A stretch of 64,000 bases of DNA, from NCBI RefSeq assembly GCF_000621565.1, contig NZ_JHXZ01000018.1, positions 43,167 through 107,166 on the forward strand, in the 5' to 3' direction. The position numbers were made by a program, and so were the translations under genes. Every line of letters starts with the position of its first letter. The stretch's first letter is position 1. The DNA is from Butyrivibrio sp. LB2008. GTDB lineage: Bacteria > Bacillota > Clostridia > Lachnospirales > Lachnospiraceae. The notes under the pieces are model-generated. The model saw only the letters and a list, made by a program, of their open reading frames with translations. It was not told where the DNA came from and ran no database searches. Shown here in pieces: positions 61,682-64,000 of the stretch.

Positions 61682-62943
61682 CAGCCTACACCTCCAATCC
61701 TTGAGTAGTCGATAGGGTTCTGGCGTTTTACATGGCAGTTCTCATTGCGGTTGGTCCTGCGGAGGGGATAGTGTTTTCCATCAAAAAGAATGTAGGCAGA
61801 ATCCATGTCATCCGGAAGAAAGCGGATATCAACCTTTGCAGATATGAACTGCATGGGGACATCAAAGCTGACCTTGTCGATTGAGATGGTGGAGTCTTTC
61901 CTTACCTTGCGGGTTATGCGGTTGAGGAAGCACTCATCAAGCCACTCTTCGGACTGAGGCGGCTTGGGTTTGTATTCTGAATTTAAGTACCTGTCCATTG
62001 GAGTAGAATCGATGCCGCGATGGAAAGTGGTGTTGTAGGTGCGCATATAGTCCTTGAGCATGCTGTCAAACTGGGAGAGCGATGTGATGGATCCGATATC
62101 CAGTGTGTACAGCCATCTTTCCTTGAGTGTCCTGAAATGGCGTTCCACCTTGCCTTTGCTGGCACCGTCGCGTACTTTTGTATGCAGGAGCACTATGCCA
62201 AGCGACACACAGATCATGGAGAGCTGCTCGTTGGAGTAGCTGCAGCCGTTATCGACATAGAGCTTGTCAGGAATGCCGTAGGTAGCAACAGCCTGTTTAA
62301 GGACTTTCTGGAAGTTGAAAGCGTTGTCGCTGTAGAACAGACCGCCTCCGACAAGGAGCCTTGAATGGTCGTCGATTATCATTATGCAGTAGACGCGCTT
62401 GGATTTACCGTTCTCAGTGATATATGGGAGATAACAGGTGTCCGCCTGCCAGCATTTTCCGAAGCCGTCCTCCTCAAATGCCTTACGGTCCTTTAGATTG
62501 GGATTTCGTGCGGACTTGAGGTCATTGTTTTTGATGAACCTCTGTACTGAGTCGACGCTTACACAGGCAGGGATGAATGATTCAGCTACCAGGTGGTGGT
62601 ATATCTGGGTGGCATTCATGCGGGGATGCTCCTGCTTCATGCGGTAGATCTCACAGATTGCTTCGTCGTTCAGAACACGGGAAACGCCCATATCGGAGCG
62701 CCTTCCGGGAAGAAGCGCATCAAGGCCGCCGTTAGTGTACTCTGATTTCCACTTCTCCAGTGTTTTGTAGCTGTACTTTACAACGGTTCCGTCAGGAAGT
62801 GTGAGCGGGTTTTCGGTCACTCTCTTGTAATAAGCTGTAGCTGATGCATCAGGAAAAAGCCCCTGGACTACAGGAGCTATGAGTGCAAAGCGGAACTGGG
62901 CCATGTCGGCATCCTGCTTTGTGATTTCAGGGTTATTATTCAT
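61681..62943 (-). CDS. DDE (rve-type) transposase
   Basis: This 420-residue recombinase has an N-terminal helix-turn-helix region with YSYKTLEKWKSEYTNGGLDA, then an RNase H-like core with Asp168 (CWQADTCYLP), Asp231 (KLYVDNGCSY) and Glu267 (GKVERHFRTLKE), giving a DD35E spacing. A beta-barrel-like C-terminus follows (RKVRKDSTISIDKVSFDVP). It resembles the Mu/IS481-related enzymes that work with an ExeA ATPase. GGAGG lies about ten bases before the ATG. The gene looks intact. Confidence 0.92.
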   Translation of the reverse strand: MNNNPEITKQDADMAQFRFALIAPVVQGLFPDASATAYYKRVTENPLTLPDGTVVKYSYKTLEKWKSEYTNGGLDALLPGRRSDMGVSRVLNDEAICEIYRMKQEHPRMNATQIYHHLVAESFIPACVSVDSVQRFIKNNDLKSARNPNLKDRKAFEEDGFGKCWQADTCYLPYITENGKSKRVYCIMIIDDHSRLLVGGGLFYSDNAFNFQKVLKQAVATYGIPDKLYVDNGCSYSNEQLSMICVSLGIVLLHTKVRDGASKGKVERHFRTLKERWLYTLDIGSITSLSQFDSMLKDYMRTYNTTFHRGIDSTPMDRYLNSEYKPKPPQSEEWLDECFLNRITRKVRKDSTISIDKVSFDVPMQFISAKVDIRFLPDDMDSAYILFDGKHYPLRRTNRNENCHVKRQNPIDYSRIGGVG

Positions 62944-63017
62944 GTATTATGATCCTCCTTTATGTTTTCTAAAGCATAAAGCGAAGATATGGGCATAAAC
63001 AGCCACCGGTTGTGTGG

Positions 63018-63647
63018 TCAGGTGATTCTGTAATCCGGAAGAAATATCTTCTGGCAGTACCCTGCGGATTCGCTACAGCATACAGATGGATTTTTATGCG
63101 ACTGAAGGAATGAGAATGCGAAATGGCTGATGAATTCCGAAGAGAATCCATTGTAAGGATTACTGACCAGAGTTTTCATAAAATCACGGGTATCTGTTTT
63201 AAGATTTTCAAGTTCACCGAGCCAGAGTTTCTTATGCTGCCTGAACAGGCACTTCCACTTACGGAACTGACTGATGGATATTTCATATCTTTCGCAGATG
63301 CTTTCAATGGACCGGAATTGGAAGATGTGCTCTGACAGAACCCTGAGCACAAAGAACAGCCCATATGTCCCATAAGGGATGATGTGGTCAGGAAGTATGG
63401 CATGAGTGTGATGACAGCTGTCACAGATAACCCTCATTACACTGATGGAGCATTTGTGTCTCCGACCATTAACAAAGTCAGTGATAGTACGACCATAGTA
63501 AGCGTGGACATGACATTCGCCTCTGGATCCGCAGACAGGACAGGTCTCCTTCGATGGAACAAAGCGGGTCATAAATCGGTCAAAGAGGATTTTTGATGAA
63601 GTTTTAATATTTAGCATCTTGATAAACAGTAAGTTTTTCCGTATCAT
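63018..63647 (-). CDS. DUF6431 zinc-finger-like protein of the transposon
   Basis: This 209-residue protein has two cysteine pairs, Cys36-Cys39 (TCPVCGSRGECH) and Cys75-Cys78 (ICDSCHHTHAILPDHIIPYG), followed by a helical region with ICERYEISISQFRKWKCLF, probably a helix-turn-helix. DUF6431 proteins are common companions of this transposon type; the name is from memory. It may help the transposase bind the ends. AAAGGAG lies upstream of the ATG. Seventy-four bases separate it from the transposase gene. Confidence 0.8.
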   Translation of the reverse strand: MIRKNLLFIKMLNIKTSSKILFDRFMTRFVPSKETCPVCGSRGECHVHAYYGRTITDFVNGRRHKCSISVMRVICDSCHHTHAILPDHIIPYGTYGLFFVLRVLSEHIFQFRSIESICERYEISISQFRKWKCLFRQHKKLWLGELENLKTDTRDFMKTLVSNPYNGFSSEFISHFAFSFLQSHKNPSVCCSESAGYCQKIFLPDYRIT

Positions 63648-63711
63648 ACAGACGTATCTCCTTTCATTATTCCCCGGATTCGTTCTGGACAGGTATGAAA
63701 GGGGACTTAAG

Positions 63712-63789
63712 ATGACTGCTTATGAACAGGCAACCATAATTAGGGCATTGACCCTGCGCAGGACCTGTGTGCAGCTCTTAAGGGTGTGA
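63712..63789 (+). CDS. Tiny ORF (25 aa) before a terminator
   Basis: ATG at 63712 is preceded by GGGGA and the frame reads MTAYEQATIIRALTLRRTC, then VQLLRV, to a TGA at 63787-63789 that runs into a terminator hairpin. It may be a leader peptide, a remnant of a gene cut by the transposon, or chance. I do not recognise it. Confidence 0.3.
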   Translation: MTAYEQATIIRALTLRRTCVQLLRV

Positions 63790-63836
63790 ATGAGGAAGGA
63801 CGAACTGTGGTAGGGGCTGTCTTTCCTCATTTTTTA
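63789..63836 (+). terminator. Intrinsic terminator right of the transposon
   Basis: AATGAGGAA (63789-63797) pairs with TTCCTCATT (63823-63831), with inner GAC/GTC pairing and a T-rich tail through 63835. Confidence 0.75.
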
Positions 63837-64000
63837 TGCAACTGTATGAATATAGATCCGAAGGGGATAGTCAGTCAATATAGACACGAAAAAAACGTGC
63901 GGTAAAAAACAGCACGTTCAGATAGACAATATATAGGAGAACGAGAAATTAATCCGCAGTAAACCTTCGGTAGGTGAGAGGATTAATTCGACGCATTACA
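63837..64000 (+). other. Structured non-coding stretch at the window edge
   Basis: No gene is seen. ACGTGC (63895-63900) pairs with GCACGT (63912-63917). AATTAATCC (63947-63955) pairs with GGATTAATT (63980-63988), enclosing ACCTTCGGTAGGT, itself able to form a small TTCG-capped hairpin. GGAGAA at 63936-63941 has no following start codon. This could be a 5' leader or small RNA for a gene beyond the window. Confidence 0.35.

Larger units (their letters stand above)
60671..63691 (-). mobile_element. ExeA-ATPase / DDE-transposase / DUF6431 transposon
   Basis: Three minus-strand genes (DUF6431 protein, rve-type transposase, AAA ATPase) form one mobile unit of higher GC than its left neighbours. 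Possible ends are TGTCC at 60671 and GGACA at 63687-63691, a five-base inverted match; no target duplication is seen. The left end contains the near repeats CCCTGACCGTGCGG and TCCTGACCGCAGG, possible transposase-binding sites. The borders are inferred and could differ by tens of bases. Confidence 0.65.

Noticed and set aside
1..64000. CRISPR array, tRNA or rRNA genes
   Set aside because: No regularly spaced direct repeats, cloverleaf-type sequences or rRNA-like stretches were noticed by eye.

Overview
The window looks like a chromosomal surface-polysaccharide locus of a Gram-positive Firmicute, most likely a Lachnospiraceae member (Butyrivibrio/Pseudobutyrivibrio-like). This is inferred from the gene families (a small DUF6465-like protein, CotH-kinase, DUF3791/DUF3990 cassette, CpsC-type Wzz proteins, an ExeA-ATPase/DUF6431 transposon), strong GGAGG ribosome sites, frequent TTG/GTG starts and intrinsic terminators. 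No rRNA, tRNA or CRISPR array was seen.

Layout. 1-3,990: tail of a membrane protein, a DUF6465-like gene, a GT4 glycosyltransferase, a PseC-like aminotransferase, a Mn-type superoxide dismutase, then a long foldback repeat and a bidirectional terminator. 4,001-6,475 (minus): a secreted lamin-tail/CotH protein. 6,633-10,032: two GT4 glycosyltransferases around a three-gene DUF3791-DUF3990 cassette that looks like a toxin-antitoxin unit. 10,125-20,625: first polysaccharide block with a priming phosphoglycosyltransferase, an intrinsic terminator, three glycosyltransferases, a Wzx flippase, a sugar aminotransferase, an antisense WbqC-like gene and a large membrane protein. 20,849-25,853: WbuB-like transferase and a WbpG-HisH-HisF-WbpG amidotransferase module. 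25,859-about 47,000: a visibly AT-rich block with a GT4, a Wzy-like polymerase, a MurJ-like flippase, PtmE/LegH/LegI/LegG-like genes, a WecE aminotransferase, an ATP-grasp/racemase/DapB-like trio, a GtrB-type transferase, a three-part SGNH/CitC-like protein, another flippase and an acyltransferase. 47,046-55,751: oxidoreductases, CMP-sugar synthetase, LegB, LegC and the CapE-CapF-CapG L-FucNAc pathway. 55,791-60,670: GT2, GT-C and two Wzz-like chain-length proteins, the second split by a run of ten G. 60,671-about 63,691: an ExeA-ATPase/DDE-transposase/DUF6431 transposon on the minus strand. 63,692-64,000: a tiny ORF, a terminator and a structured region.

How it works together. The genes predict a heteropolymer rich in N-modified sugars: a legionaminate-type nonulosonate (LegB, LegC, LegH, LegG, LegI, CMP-synthetase, PtmE), UDP-L-FucNAc (CapEFG, with a WbuB-type transferase), a dTDP-4-amino-4,6-dideoxyhexose (WecE), and amidine-bearing sugars (WbpG/HisH/HisF). 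A candidate amino-acid decorating module (ATP-grasp, Asp/Glu-racemase-like, DapB-like) follows WecE. Three flippases and several polymerase or GT-C candidates suggest that more than one assembly pathway has been joined. The G10 tract in the second Wzz gene is a candidate phase-variation switch for chain length. No sequence search was run; all family calls are from motifs recognised by eye.
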